Part shown: one piece after another, positions 54,503 through 63,273 of the stretch | Numbering within the stretch: position 1 is the stretch's first letter | Layout: every line of letters begins with the position of its first letter | Source: Nitrospiraceae bacterium | GTDB taxonomy: Bacteria > Nitrospirota > Nitrospiria > Nitrospirales > Nitrospiraceae | Assembly: GCA_919902665.1 (NCBI GenBank) | Contig: CAKKRK010000103.1 | Span: 1-64,000 of the forward strand | Direction of reading: 5' to 3' | DNA: 64,000 nucleotides | Program-made: the position numbers and the translations under genes | Notes under the pieces: model-generated | What the model was told of the DNA's origin: nothing | Seen by the model: only the letters and a program-made list of their open reading frames with translations | Database searches by the model: none

Positions 54503-54880
54503 TCATGTCCCCGCACACTCCGCCAGACATCCAAATCGTTCACAGATCTGTGTCGCACGGTCAGGGCTATAATTCTCAGCTCGCGCCGGGTTCGTGCCTC
54601 TGAACGTCACACGGCAGAATAGAACCCCACCTGGTCCTACGAGCTCAAGCGCCGCATTGGCTTCGTCTTCGTGCCGGTATGTCAACTTGCTCCCCTCTTC
54701 GATCTTGAGATGTACATGGGTCTTCCCCTCTTCGCCAAGCGTGACCCACTCGGCCCCCTGTCGCAGAGTTACGAGACCATGAACCTCAGCAATTGCACCG
54801 GACGAACGGACGATGACGCTCGTATCCCCGTACGCAAGCGCTGCTTCCAGCGCTGAGAGAATCTGCTCCTGTCCGGTCAT
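54503..54880 (-). CDS. unknown 125-residue protein, possibly HutX/ChuX-like
   Basis: A small soluble protein with a strand-rich centre (EVHGLVTLRQGAEWVTLG; KTHVHLKIEEGSKL; GGVLFCRVTFRGTNP). The order of strands and the HVHLKI segment resemble heme-handling HutX/ChuX proteins, but the match is weak and by eye. Its start overlaps the flavoprotein gene stop by 4 bases and cbiD follows after 3 bases, so it is cotranscribed with ring synthesis. It could bind a tetrapyrrole intermediate; that is inference only. Confidence 0.55.
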   Translation of the reverse strand: MTGQEQILSALEAALAYGDTSVIVRSSGAIAEVHGLVTLRQGAEWVTLGEEGKTHVHLKIEEGSKLTYRHEDEANAALELVGPGGVLFCRVTFRGTNPARAENYSPDRATQICERFGCLAECAGT

Positions 54881-55608
54881 GCGGATTTCTTCGGCATATT
54901 AAAAAACGATTCGACCTGGTCCTTCCCCACGGCTACTCCGGCAATGACCAGATCATCGAACAACACCTGATTGACGGCTCCATCGCCTGCGATAAAGATC
55001 TGTCCAAGATCGCCGCGCAATTGCTCCTCACGGAGAATGGCTCTGGCTTCTGGAATCCGGTCTGGATGACCGACCTCAGGAATCGCTGCAATTCTCACCT
55101 CGCCACAGGCTGCGGGAATCTGATTCTTCACGAACTCTTCCGGAAGGAAATACTCTGCTGAGGCTCGCAGCCAGATGAGTACCGTCTGAGGCAGCAGCGG
55201 CGCAAAGCGAGTGGCGCGCACAAGCCCCAGTGCGGCGGTAATCCCTGTATCCGTTGCCAGAATCAACGTCCTCCCAGAGGTCTCCTCTCTCGGAACAAAC
55301 TTCCCCCAGGGTCCGCTGAACGAAACATCTGTTCCTACTGCAAGCCCATGTACAAAGGCGGATCCCAGTCCATCGGGAATGCGTTTCACTGCAAGCTGGA
55401 AGCGACGTTGTTCCGCATCACTGGTCAGGAGCGAGTACGCGCGCTTGACGGCCTTGCCGCTCGGCAAGACCATTCGACTATCGAGGATCAGATACTGTCC
55501 GCCGACAAATCCCAACGGTTCGGTTGCCAACAGATCGAGCAGCAGGGTATCGGGCCCCAGCCTCTCGGTGTTCATCACTTGGGCAGTCTTCGCAACAGCC
55601 ATCGCCAC
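54877..55608 (-). CDS. ferredoxin-NADP reductase-like flavoprotein in the cbi operon
   Basis: A 243-residue FNR-fold enzyme. The FAD-binding motif appears as KRAYSLL (about 55-61), the nicotinamide-domain loop as LATDTGITAALGLVR (about 118-132) and a C-terminal GDGAVNQVLFDDL segment. It should shuttle electrons from NAD(P)H. Cobalt-precorrin-6A reductase (CbiJ) is missing from this otherwise full set, which makes this gene a candidate for that step or for keeping cobalt reduced. Its ATG shares one base with the stop of the DUF3209-like gene. Confidence 0.75.
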   Translation of the reverse strand: MAMAVAKTAQVMNTERLGPDTLLLDLLATEPLGFVGGQYLILDSRMVLPSGKAVKRAYSLLTSDAEQRRFQLAVKRIPDGLGSAFVHGLAVGTDVSFSGPWGKFVPREETSGRTLILATDTGITAALGLVRATRFAPLLPQTVLIWLRASAEYFLPEEFVKNQIPAACGEVRIAAIPEVGHPDRIPEARAILREEQLRGDLGQIFIAGDGAVNQVLFDDLVIAGVAVGKDQVESFFNMPKKSA

Positions 55609-55982
55609 TACTCCGCCGGATAGATCTCGTGGACAAAATCATGCATTTCATCAAGGTCACGGTAGAACTGTGTCAGGCTCCCGATCTGATGGGTCAGATC
55701 GAGATCGACCTTTTTCGTGAGGACCACGAGCGTGCGTAGGTACGGAAGCTTGGGGTCATCAGCGCGCGTTGCCGACACACGTTGCTCAAGTGCGGCAACC
55801 GCACCTTCATAATACTGTTTGAGCGATGCCAGATCCCTCGCCACACACATGGAACGAATCGGGCCTGGCTGATCGGCCCCGACACCGAGTTCAGCCAGCT
55901 CATGCTGCCGCTCAGCTTCGTTCTTCACCCCTAATACTTCCATCAAGCCCAGCCGAAGCCCTGCGATTTCATGACAGGCCAT
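55608..55982 (-). CDS. DUF3209-family protein
   Basis: A 124-residue, mainly helical protein opening MACHEIAGLRLGLMEVLG, which I recognise as DUF3209; as I recall, members sit beside cbiX in other B12 clusters, including haloarchaea. A conserved Cys/His pair (residues 3-4) and helices LASLKQYYEGAVAAL and LTQFYRDLDEMHDFVHEIY follow. Function unknown. GGAGG lies 7 bases before the ATG at 55982, which fixes the start; it slightly overlaps the cbiX end (15 bases or so upstream reading). Confidence 0.7.
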   Translation of the reverse strand: MACHEIAGLRLGLMEVLGVKNEAERQHELAELGVGADQPGPIRSMCVARDLASLKQYYEGAVAALEQRVSATRADDPKLPYLRTLVVLTKKVDLDLTHQIGSLTQFYRDLDEMHDFVHEIYPAE

Positions 55983-55995
55983 TGTGAATCCTCCG

Positions 55996-57177
55996 TTACT
56001 GCATGATGTTGTCAACTAGGCGACTGACGAGCCGATCACTGAGTAGATGCTCATCGATCAATTCTTTCGCATCCGTTTCTTTCACACCGCGATACCACAC
56101 ACCATCCGGGTACACCGCGACCGTGGGGCCCTCTCCACACCGGCCCATACAGGAGGTCTTCGTCACTCGAATCTCTTTCTCGCGGCCGGTTGCCTTCAGG
56201 AGGCGACGTAATATCGCAATCAACGTAATACTCCCCGCGTCAGCACAATCAGCGTTTCCACAGATCAACACATGCTTACTCAGCGGCCGATGGGCATGCA
56301 CATGTGGCATGGCCTGCGTATGGGTGAACCCATGTCGCAGACTCCAGAGCAGCGCCGTAAGGCCGCCCACCTGCTTAGTCACGGCGGACACCGGCACACG
56401 ATATTGGCAGGTATCACAGGGGAGCGGACGTGCTCCTTCCATGGCCTGTGAGAGACGCTCGTCCATCACACTGAACAAGAGCTCATGACTTCCCAGATGT
56501 GGCATCAGCTCGGTCTTGATCCAAGGATACCGAGCTTGAAATGAATCCACCTGCTCACGAATCTTCGCAATCAACCGTCCGCCAAAGAGCAGGTATGGAA
56601 TGACAACAATCCGTTTGGGACGCGCACGCGCAATCAGCTCGACCGTCTCTTCCAAGCGTGGTCGCGCGATACCGATGAAGCAGGGCATGACCCACCCGAA
56701 CTCACGCCCTTCGGCAAGGAGACGAACGACTTTACAGAAGTCACCGTTCGCATCAGGGTCGCTTGCACCACGGCCCACAACCACAACGGCCGTGTTCGCA
56801 GCTTCAGCGGCACCTTCCAGTGCCGTTTGTGCACGTAGGAAGGCCAGCTCGATAAGATTGGGATGGACGCCCAGAGCATTGGTGACGGTAAACCGGACCG
56901 TAGGAAAATCCTCCCGTACCTGAGAGAGCGCAAGAGGAATATCGTTCTTGACATGTCCTGCCGCAAAAAGGAACAGGGGCAGCACAACCACGGAATCGAC
57001 TCGCTGAGCCAATTCACGAAGAGCGGTGACTAACGACGGACTGGCCAGCTCCACATAGCCGTGCACCACGTGAAGATCGGGATGCGTCGCACGATAGGTC
57101 GCGACGACCGATTCGAACTCCATATTTGCACTGGGATCGCGGCTTCCGTGCCCGACGATGAGTAACCCTGTACTCAT
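55996..57177 (-). CDS. cbiX: sirohydrochlorin cobaltochelatase CbiX fused to a [2Fe-2S] ferredoxin domain
   Basis: A 393-residue long-form CbiX. The two chelatase halves span about 1-245, with active-site His in VGHGSRDP (10) and AAGHVKNDIP (about 77). A linker carries a CDTC pair and a His-rich run (GFTHTQAMPHVHAHRP) that could hold cobalt. The C-terminal part (about 300-385) is a thioredoxin-like [2Fe-2S] domain (CGNADC and CMGRCGEGP). It inserts Co(II) into sirohydrochlorin, the first committed step of the anaerobic route, and heads the cbi operon below riboswitch 3. Confidence 0.92.
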   Translation of the reverse strand: MSTGLLIVGHGSRDPSANMEFESVVATYRATHPDLHVVHGYVELASPSLVTALRELAQRVDSVVVLPLFLFAAGHVKNDIPLALSQVREDFPTVRFTVTNALGVHPNLIELAFLRAQTALEGAAEAANTAVVVVGRGASDPDANGDFCKVVRLLAEGREFGWVMPCFIGIARPRLEETVELIARARPKRIVVIPYLLFGGRLIAKIREQVDSFQARYPWIKTELMPHLGSHELLFSVMDERLSQAMEGARPLPCDTCQYRVPVSAVTKQVGGLTALLWSLRHGFTHTQAMPHVHAHRPLSKHVLICGNADCADAGSITLIAILRRLLKATGREKEIRVTKTSCMGRCGEGPTVAVYPDGVWYRGVKETDAKELIDEHLLSDRLVSRLVDNIMQ

Positions 57178-57261
57178 GCCGGTTCTCTCGAGTTATGTGA
57201 TGTGAAGAGGACAATATCGCTGGAATCAGTCGCCCGCTGATCCCATAACGTCGAGGGCATA

Positions 57262-57297
57262 AAAAAACCTCCGTTCCCATGCGTGGAACAAGAGGTC
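57262..57297 (-). terminator. intrinsic terminator of the cbiX leader
   Basis: On the minus strand ACCTC-tt-GTTCC pairs with GGAAC-g-GAGGT across a short loop and is followed by seven T. It lies between riboswitch 3 and the cbiX start, so premature termination when B12 binds is the likely control. Confidence 0.85.
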
Positions 57298-57354
57298 ACA
57301 TGCCAAATTAGGCAGGAGAGCTCCTCCGTTACCACGCGGAGAAACAGTTATGTA

Positions 57355-57515
57355 GCACCTCGGATAGGTCTCCTGGCTCATGGGTTCAGAAGGTTGGACC
57401 TTCACCGCGTCCCCTGGCCTTCCCCAACGAGTTCGTTGAGTGGCGTACATCGGGGTCGCTTCCCACTTACAGTGGCGGGACCGCGCCGGTTTTTCACCGG
57501 ACTTCCCTGTTATGC
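57355..57515 (-). promoter_or_regulatory. cobalamin riboswitch 3 (upstream of cbiX and the cbi operon)
   Basis: Minus-strand leader with GGGAAGTCCGGTGAAAAACC, GCCACTGTAAGTGGG, GGGAAGGCCAGGG and the B12 box GAGCCAGGAGACCTATCC (about 57382-57363). All the conserved cores of the cobalamin riboswitch class are present, and a T-tract terminator follows. Confidence 0.95.
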
Positions 57516-57556
57516 CCTTTCGGGCATCCGAGAGGCTATGCAGTTATGTTGTGCGC

Positions 57557-57585
57557 TACTTACGCTAGCGTAGCTGCTCTGTCAA
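57557..57585 (-). promoter_or_regulatory. promoter of the cbi operon with a palindrome in the spacer
   Basis: Minus strand: perfect TTGACA (57585-57580), 17-base spacer, weak TAAGTA (57562-57557). The 12-base palindrome TACGCTAGCGTA (57561-57572) overlaps the -10 side and may be a protein-binding site. The start would be about 35 bases before riboswitch 3. Confidence 0.45.
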
Positions 57586-57680
57586 TCTTTAAATCACGGT
57601 GTCTATAGCGATCGTAGTCTTTCCAATCAGCTGTGCGCCCCAATGATCAGAAATTACAGTAGATGTGAACTCATCGGATG

Positions 57681-59681
57681 TTACAACGGCAGCTCGTAAT
57701 TTGCCTTAATGCCACCAAAGATCGATAAACTCGGCGTCCCAAAATTGAGCAATTCTTCATATCGCGCATTGAATGCGTTCTCAATCCGCCCATAGACCTG
57801 GATCTGCTTGATCACATCATATGAGAGCGATCCACTTACTACATGAAACGAATCCATCTCTGCCAGAGGGAAGGCATTGGTTCGAGACCCCACATAGCGA
57901 TAATCCAGCGTCAAGCGCAATGGGTCGATAGGTTGCAGCGTGAATCCTGCACTTGCCGAATCCACCGGCCACTGCGGAAGACGCGCCCCAACATTTTGCG
58001 ACAAGTCACGGGTCATCGTTCGTGTGTACTGACCGTGTATCTCCAACCATTTCAACACCTGTGCGCTGATCGAAACCTCATAGCCTTTACTCTGGGCTTG
58101 GCCAATATTGGTAAGCCCGATAACAGGCGGGGCGAATACAAATTGAATTAGATTGGTATAGTGATTCCAGAAGTATCCCCCACTGAGCTTGATTCTCCCG
58201 TCAAAAAAACTTTGATCGATGCCGATATCCATGCTTTTGCTCTTCTCTGGTTTCAAGTCAGGCATCGGCGTCGGAAATGACGGGTCAACGAAGAACAGCT
58301 GATTCATCGTTGGCGTTCGAAACCCTGTCGCATAACTCGCACGTATCTTTGTGCCAGTTTCTTTGATCAAATAACCGCCGGTCACTCGATACGTTGTCGC
58401 ATCGCCAAATGCATTGTAACTATCATGGCGCCCTCCTGCGGTGAGGAATAGCCTGTCCTTGATGTTGAGCTGCGCTTGCGCAAACCCCGCGTGGGAGGAA
58501 AGAATCTTGTTGCTTGGGTTGAAAAAATTATTCGGATTCTCTCCTTGCTCCTCACGGAATTGGTAACCAACCGTAATCAATAAAGGATCCCAGAACTTGA
58601 AATTGTTCTGCCATTCCAACCTTCGGTTCACAACCTCTAACTGAAATCGAAACGGGAAAAAGCAATTGGCCGAAAAGCAATTTGGGTCCGGCACCATTGC
58701 TTCTCCGGTGACAAGATTTCGTCCGACCGGCCCACTGTTCTGAAGGCTTTTGGACGTATTCTGAGACAAGGTCAGTTTCTGAGTCCACCAACTGGTAAGA
58801 GGTTGTTCATAGCTCCCACTGAGCATGAGATTCCGAGAACGGGCATGCGAGCCAAAAATGTCAGCGGGGGAAGCCGCTGCGTCTCCAGCGAGCCCATCGA
58901 ATGCTGTACTTGCATCCCACCAACGGAGACTGAAATCCAATCGCCCGTCTTTGGGAAGTTGCACACCAATCCTGGTTGAAACCTGCATATTGTGATGGCC
59001 ATCTCGTTCCGTTGCCCCACGCCGATAGTTGATGGCGGAAAAACTGCTCGTATCCCAACGGGAAATAGACAATGAGAAATCGACAGGCCCCTTGGCACCG
59101 GTGACACTCCCTCCTTCTCTGAAGGACGCGTAGGATCCATATTCCATAAAGCCGCTGACGGCTGGTCGGCCTCGACCTTTCTTGGTCGTAATATGGACGA
59201 CTCCACCGATCGCATCAGCACCCCAGAGCATGCTTTGCGCTCCGCGAAGGATTTCGATCTGTTCGATGTTCTCTGTTGTCAGATTGGCAAAATCGAAAGC
59301 ACCCGTGGCAGGATCATTGACAATGGCTCCATCAATCAGCACTAACGTATGCTCGGCCTTACCTCCACGAATCCGCACATTGGCACTCGTCCCTGGCCCA
59401 CCATTAGAAAAGACAGCCACGCCTTGAGCCAACCTAAGCGCATCCACCACCGTCTTAATGTTCCTTTTCTCAAGCTCTTCCCCTTTAATCACTTCCACAG
59501 CACTCGTAACCTGCTTGGCTGATATCGGAGTTTTGGTTGCGCTGACGATGACGTCAGGAGCTTCAAGGTCAGGCTTGTCGGCCATGACAACTTCTTGAGC
59601 CAAGGAGGGATCGGCAAGAAGAGCGATCGAGAGAATGACGGCACATGCAGACAGAACACAACGAACTGAGAACCGCGACAT
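57681..59681 (-). CDS. btuB: TonB-dependent vitamin B12 receptor BtuB-like
   Basis: A 666-residue outer-membrane receptor: signal peptide (1-28), TonB-box-like DVIVSATKTP (about 43-52), plug domain (VVDALRLAQGVAVF; RIRGGKAEHTLVLIDG; EQIEILRGAQSMLWG) and a barrel. The plug pattern is that of BtuB. I chose the ATG at 59681 with GGGAGG upstream; a longer reading runs back into the riboswitch. Riboswitch 2 lies about 37 bases before the start, with no terminator seen between. It stands between the btuFCD operon and the cbi operon. Confidence 0.9.
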   Translation of the reverse strand: MSRFSVRCVLSACAVILSIALLADPSLAQEVVMADKPDLEAPDVIVSATKTPISAKQVTSAVEVIKGEELEKRNIKTVVDALRLAQGVAVFSNGGPGTSANVRIRGGKAEHTLVLIDGAIVNDPATGAFDFANLTTENIEQIEILRGAQSMLWGADAIGGVVHITTKKGRGRPAVSGFMEYGSYASFREGGSVTGAKGPVDFSLSISRWDTSSFSAINYRRGATERDGHHNMQVSTRIGVQLPKDGRLDFSLRWWDASTAFDGLAGDAAASPADIFGSHARSRNLMLSGSYEQPLTSWWTQKLTLSQNTSKSLQNSGPVGRNLVTGEAMVPDPNCFSANCFFPFRFQLEVVNRRLEWQNNFKFWDPLLITVGYQFREEQGENPNNFFNPSNKILSSHAGFAQAQLNIKDRLFLTAGGRHDSYNAFGDATTYRVTGGYLIKETGTKIRASYATGFRTPTMNQLFFVDPSFPTPMPDLKPEKSKSMDIGIDQSFFDGRIKLSGGYFWNHYTNLIQFVFAPPVIGLTNIGQAQSKGYEVSISAQVLKWLEIHGQYTRTMTRDLSQNVGARLPQWPVDSASAGFTLQPIDPLRLTLDYRYVGSRTNAFPLAEMDSFHVVSGSLSYDVIKQIQVYGRIENAFNARYEELLNFGTPSLSIFGGIKANYELPL

Positions 59682-59717
59682 GAAAACCTCCCTTTGACTC
59701 GAAGGGTGTCTATCGTC

Positions 59718-59858
59718 CCGGCAGTTGGGTTTCCTGACTTGCGGATCACAGCTTCTCTGCGCCTTCCCATGTGCCGAGGCACACAGTGGCATCCGGCAGA
59801 GTCACTCCCCGCTTACAGTGGCGGCACCGTGATGGAGTTGCACCATCTTCCCCGTCGC
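59718..59858 (-). promoter_or_regulatory. cobalamin riboswitch 2 (upstream of btuB)
   Basis: Minus-strand leader with GGGGAAGATGGTGCAACTCC, GCCGCCACTGTAAGCGGGG, GGGAAGGCGCAGAG and a slightly altered B12 box AAGTCAGGAAACCCAACTG (59742-59723; the usual AGGAGACC is AGGAAACC). The ribosome binding site of btuB follows closely, pointing to translational control. Confidence 0.9.
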
Positions 59859-60006
59859 TGACGGTATGACCTAACGAATCCCTCTCGAATGATTATTCTG
59901 CACCAGACGACTTCTGCAGGAGAGCGGTACATTCTCATCCTGCTCACTTCAGATTGCCTTGGCCACTCCTCTTGGTGGCTCACCATCATCATAATCAGCC
60001 GGTGTG

Positions 60007-60198
60007 CTAATTCCGGATAGAGTCGATCGAGTATCGTGAAGAGCGCGGTACCATGCGATCCAAATGTGAGTCGAACGTGAGAACAGCAGCGCGCTCGGAC
60101 GTATGTGCGAGCAATCGCACACCGTCCTTCACAACTAAGCTCAGCGCCTTCCAGAAGTCCAACGTCATTTCTGTGCCGGTTCGGTTACAGACAATCAA
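60007..60198 (-). CDS. small unknown ORF at the end of the btuFCD operon
   Basis: A possible 63-residue protein (TTG start at 60198; an internal ATG at 60168). I do not recognise it firmly: the run ERAAVLTFDSHLDRMV is loosely like a fragment of a von Willebrand A domain, so it may be the remnant of a larger gene. Its start overlaps the btuD stop by 4 bases. Low certainty that it is a real gene. Confidence 0.3.
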   Translation of the reverse strand: MIVCNRTGTEMTLDFWKALSLVVKDGVRLLAHTSERAAVLTFDSHLDRMVPRSSRYSIDSIRN

Positions 60199-61097
60199 TG
60201 GGAGCTCTGCAACGGGCGACCAGGGAGCGTGATCCGAGGTAATCCGGAACTCGGATGTCGATCAACTAACACACGACATCGGTACACGGATTCCAACACC
60301 TCCGGCTCAATGACCTCACCCGGGCCACCAAGTCGTACGATCTGTCCACGATCCAGCAACAGAATTCTGTCGCAGTACTGGCTCACCAGATTCAAATCAT
60401 GGGACACCAGGACAACCGTTAAACCACCCTCATCTCGTAACCGGCGTAACACCGAGCAGATTTCAACCTGATGTTGCAGATCGAGAAATGCGGTCGGTTC
60501 GTCCAACAGCAAGACTTTTGGAGTCTGGGCAAGTGCTCGAGCAATCACGGTCCGCTGCCGTTCACCACCAGAAAGGTCAGTCACCGACCGGTGAGCCAAA
60601 TGGACAATATCCATCGTCATCATCGCCTGTTCCGCGATCGCCAGATCGTCTCGACTTTCCCATCCGAATCCGCCAATCCATCGGTTTCGAGACTGATGGG
60701 GGAACCGCCCCATCAGTACGCTTTCAGCCACAGTAAAGGGAAAGAGCATCTGTGAATCTTGTGGAACAACTCCAACGACGCAGGCGACTTCCCGTTGAGC
60801 CTTCGCCGAGAGATCCTGTCCGAATAGGGAGATATAGCCTTGCTGAGGAGTCATCAGTCGCGCCAGTACTTTCAGTAAGGAGGTTTTCCCGGATCCGTTC
60901 GGGCCAACCACACCCAGCACCTCGCCTTCTTGCACGTGAAAGGAAATGTTATCCAGAATCCATCTGCTCGCCGGTGACTCGTTCGACTGATAACGGAACC
61001 GAACAGACTGAATATCGTACGCATGAGCTTGTGCTAGGAGAGGAATTGAGTCACTGCTCATCATTCCTATAGCTCGATGTTGACTCGTCCCACTCAT
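60195..61097 (-). CDS. btuD: cobalamin ABC transporter ATPase BtuD-like
   Basis: A 300-residue ABC ATPase: Walker A GPNGSGKT (65-72), signature LSGGERQR, Walker B VLLLDEPT and the switch His in LVSHDLN. Belongs to the FecE/BtuD group that powers uptake of metal chelates and vitamin B12. Its ATG overlaps the permease stop (ATGA). The gene order F-C-D below a B12 riboswitch argues for corrinoid import. Confidence 0.92.
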   Translation of the reverse strand: MSGTSQHRAIGMMSSDSIPLLAQAHAYDIQSVRFRYQSNESPASRWILDNISFHVQEGEVLGVVGPNGSGKTSLLKVLARLMTPQQGYISLFGQDLSAKAQREVACVVGVVPQDSQMLFPFTVAESVLMGRFPHQSRNRWIGGFGWESRDDLAIAEQAMMTMDIVHLAHRSVTDLSGGERQRTVIARALAQTPKVLLLDEPTAFLDLQHQVEICSVLRRLRDEGGLTVVLVSHDLNLVSQYCDRILLLDRGQIVRLGGPGEVIEPEVLESVYRCRVLVDRHPSSGLPRITLPGRPLQSSH

Positions 61098-62248
61098 GCC
61101 AAGCGATCCTTTCGCCAGAGCAAGATATAGACAAAGAACGGTCCGCCAGCCAGAGCGGTGATAATACCGACCGGAATCTCCGTCGGTGCGATTAGTGTCC
61201 GGGCTACCGTATCGGCACCCATCAGGAAGGTGCCTCCAACTAGCGCTGATGCGGGAAGCAGTAGTCGATGATCGGCACCGATGACCAACCGCACGGCGTG
61301 GGGAACGACCATCCCGATAAAGCCGATCATTCCGCTGACAGACACCACCGCTCCCGTCACCAATGCCGACAAGACAAACAGGGACCGCTTCGCCTGCTCT
61401 GTATCGATACCGAGTGTGCGGGCAGACTCTTCTCCCAAGGCTAAGATGTTGAGGACGCGCATTTGACTGAAGAGTAGGAAGAGGCCAATCGATAGATAGA
61501 TCATGAGCCCAACCAAGCTACCGTAGGTGGGAGCGGTGAGTGTTCCCATCAACCAGGCCATCATTCCATACGACCGATTTGGATCGAGGATCGATGTAAT
61601 AAACATAATCAACGCGGAAAAGATGGCGTTGAGAATCACCCCGGTCAACAACAGACTGTGGATGGGTAACTGTCCATACGTAGTAGCCATTCGATAGATC
61701 ACGGCGAGTGCCACGAGGCCTCCGACAAATCCACAGGCGGGCAGCGCAGTTTCCGCAAGAAAAGTGGTTCCTACCCCGAACAAGATTCCCACCGCAGTTC
61801 CAAGCGCGGCACCGCTGGAGACACCCAGCACATAGGGATCAGCCAACGGATTCCGTAACAGTGCCTGCAAGGCAACTCCCACGGAAGCCAGGGAGCAGCC
61901 CACCAAAAATCCCAGCAAGATGCGTGGCAGTCGCACCTGCAGCAAAATGGTTCTCGCAATATCCGATGTCCCCTCAGTGCGGTCCCTGTCGCTGGCCATG
62001 TCACCCAACACGCGCAAGACCTCCCCATACGCAATCGGTTGGGCACCGAAGTGGAGACAGATCAGGCCCACCGCAATGGCCGTGAGGCTAAGAACTCCAA
62101 GTATCGCCATCCAGCGTGAGTTCGTGAGGATCGAGCCTTGAGAGACCATTCGGCCAGGTTCGTGGGATAAGATCTCCGTACAGGACCCAGGCTCAACCGT
62201 GGTTGAAAGCTGTTTCAAGAAATTCTCACGGATGACGTGCACCATCAT
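61094..62248 (-). CDS. btuC: cobalamin ABC transporter permease BtuC-like
   Basis: A 384-residue FecCD/BtuC-family permease with about nine or ten hydrophobic segments. The LPRILLGFLVGCSLASVGVALQALLRNPLADPYVLG stretch and GMIGFIGMVVPHAVRL are highly conserved. The start given overlaps the end of btuF by 23 bases; internal ATGs at 62147 and 62110 could also be used, since the first 45 residues are not conserved. Confidence 0.92.
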   Translation of the reverse strand: MMVHVIRENFLKQLSTTVEPGSCTEILSHEPGRMVSQGSILTNSRWMAILGVLSLTAIAVGLICLHFGAQPIAYGEVLRVLGDMASDRDRTEGTSDIARTILLQVRLPRILLGFLVGCSLASVGVALQALLRNPLADPYVLGVSSGAALGTAVGILFGVGTTFLAETALPACGFVGGLVALAVIYRMATTYGQLPIHSLLLTGVILNAIFSALIMFITSILDPNRSYGMMAWLMGTLTAPTYGSLVGLMIYLSIGLFLLFSQMRVLNILALGEESARTLGIDTEQAKRSLFVLSALVTGAVVSVSGMIGFIGMVVPHAVRLVIGADHRLLLPASALVGGTFLMGADTVARTLIAPTEIPVGIITALAGGPFFVYILLWRKDRLA

Positions 62249-63230
62249 TGGAACCGAACACTTCCGGATGGATGGCTCGGGCCAGTTGTTCTAACCCATC
62301 AACGACGCGGGGCCCAGGACGATTCAAGAGGCTCGATGAGACCTCATGGAAACGCTCATGTTTCACGGCAGAAAGCGAGTCCCATCGACGCCACTGCTGT
62401 TGCTCGCTGCGTGGCACCGCTTCCACTTCTCCGCTTGGGAAAATCAACACCTCCGGATCTTCCTTGAGCACGGTCTCCATGCTCAGTCTCGGATAGGCGT
62501 CGCTCGCCTGTGTCGCAATGTTCATCCCTCCTGCCACACCGATCATCTGATGGATGAAACTTCCAGGCCCCACGGTAATCAACGGCTGACTATTGAGGAC
62601 GTATAGAACGCGTTTGGCGGGCAAGGTCTCAACCTTGCGTTTGATTGCTGCGAGATGTTCCCGGATGTGCTGATTTACCGCGCTGGCTGCCGAAACCTTC
62701 TCGAACATTTGTCCCAACGTATGAATCTGAAGCGGGATATCCTCCAGGGTGTGCGCATCAAGTACGAACACAGGAATCTTGAATTGCTCAAGCTTCACCT
62801 GCAGGTCTGGACGAAGAAAGTCCCTGGGTGCCAATACTAATTCCGGCCTCAATGCAAGAATGACTTCCACACTGGGATTGGCATACCCGACCTTGGCTTT
62901 AGACTTCGCAGTAGCAGGATAGTCACAAAATTCCGTGACACCAACAACCTGTCCCTCCAATCCGAGCGAGAACAGCATTTCGGTAATACTCGGAGCTAGC
63001 GATACGATACGAGCCGGTGGCTTGGCCAAATAGATTCGATGCCCGGCATCATCTACAAAGGATCGTGACGAGACATGGGCCATGAATGGCATGCCGGTCA
63101 GGATGCCCTGCTGTCGTCGCTTCATCTCACCATACTCTCCTTGCCCACTCTCAGCTGCCAGCGCACAAAACACCGACAGCACCACCGTGAGCACGGGGAT
63201 GACAGGGTGATATCGGTGCCATCGTGTCAA
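62226..63230 (-). CDS. btuF: cobalamin-binding periplasmic protein BtuF-like
   Basis: A 334-residue substrate-binding protein with an N-terminal signal segment (about 1-26) and the typical RIVSLAPSITEMLFSLGL and VGVTEFCDYP motifs of BtuF/FecB. The first codon is TTG at 63230; using it keeps the signal peptide, while the ATG further in (about residue 36) would lose it. The likely ribosome site GGGGA is 10 bases upstream and forms part of the leader terminator. Heads the btuFCD operon below riboswitch 1. Confidence 0.88.
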   Translation of the reverse strand: MTRWHRYHPVIPVLTVVLSVFCALAAESGQGEYGEMKRRQQGILTGMPFMAHVSSRSFVDDAGHRIYLAKPPARIVSLAPSITEMLFSLGLEGQVVGVTEFCDYPATAKSKAKVGYANPSVEVILALRPELVLAPRDFLRPDLQVKLEQFKIPVFVLDAHTLEDIPLQIHTLGQMFEKVSAASAVNQHIREHLAAIKRKVETLPAKRVLYVLNSQPLITVGPGSFIHQMIGVAGGMNIATQASDAYPRLSMETVLKEDPEVLIFPSGEVEAVPRSEQQQWRRWDSLSAVKHERFHEVSSSLLNRPGPRVVDGLEQLARAIHPEVFGSNDGARHP

Positions 63231-63235
63231 AAGAA

Positions 63236-63273
63236 AAAATCCCCAAGGCCTGAACAGACCTTGAGGATTGCAC
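63236..63273 (-). terminator. intrinsic terminator of the btuF leader
   Basis: Minus strand ATCCTCAAGG (about 63268-63259) pairs with CCTTGGGGAT (about 63248-63239), followed by six T. It lies right before the TTG start, downstream of riboswitch 1. The GGGGA in the 3' arm doubles as the likely Shine-Dalgarno. Confidence 0.85.

Noticed and set aside
53756-54622. 288-codon plus-strand reading
   Set aside because: Antisense to cbiD; low-complexity, Arg/His-rich composition typical of a shadow frame.
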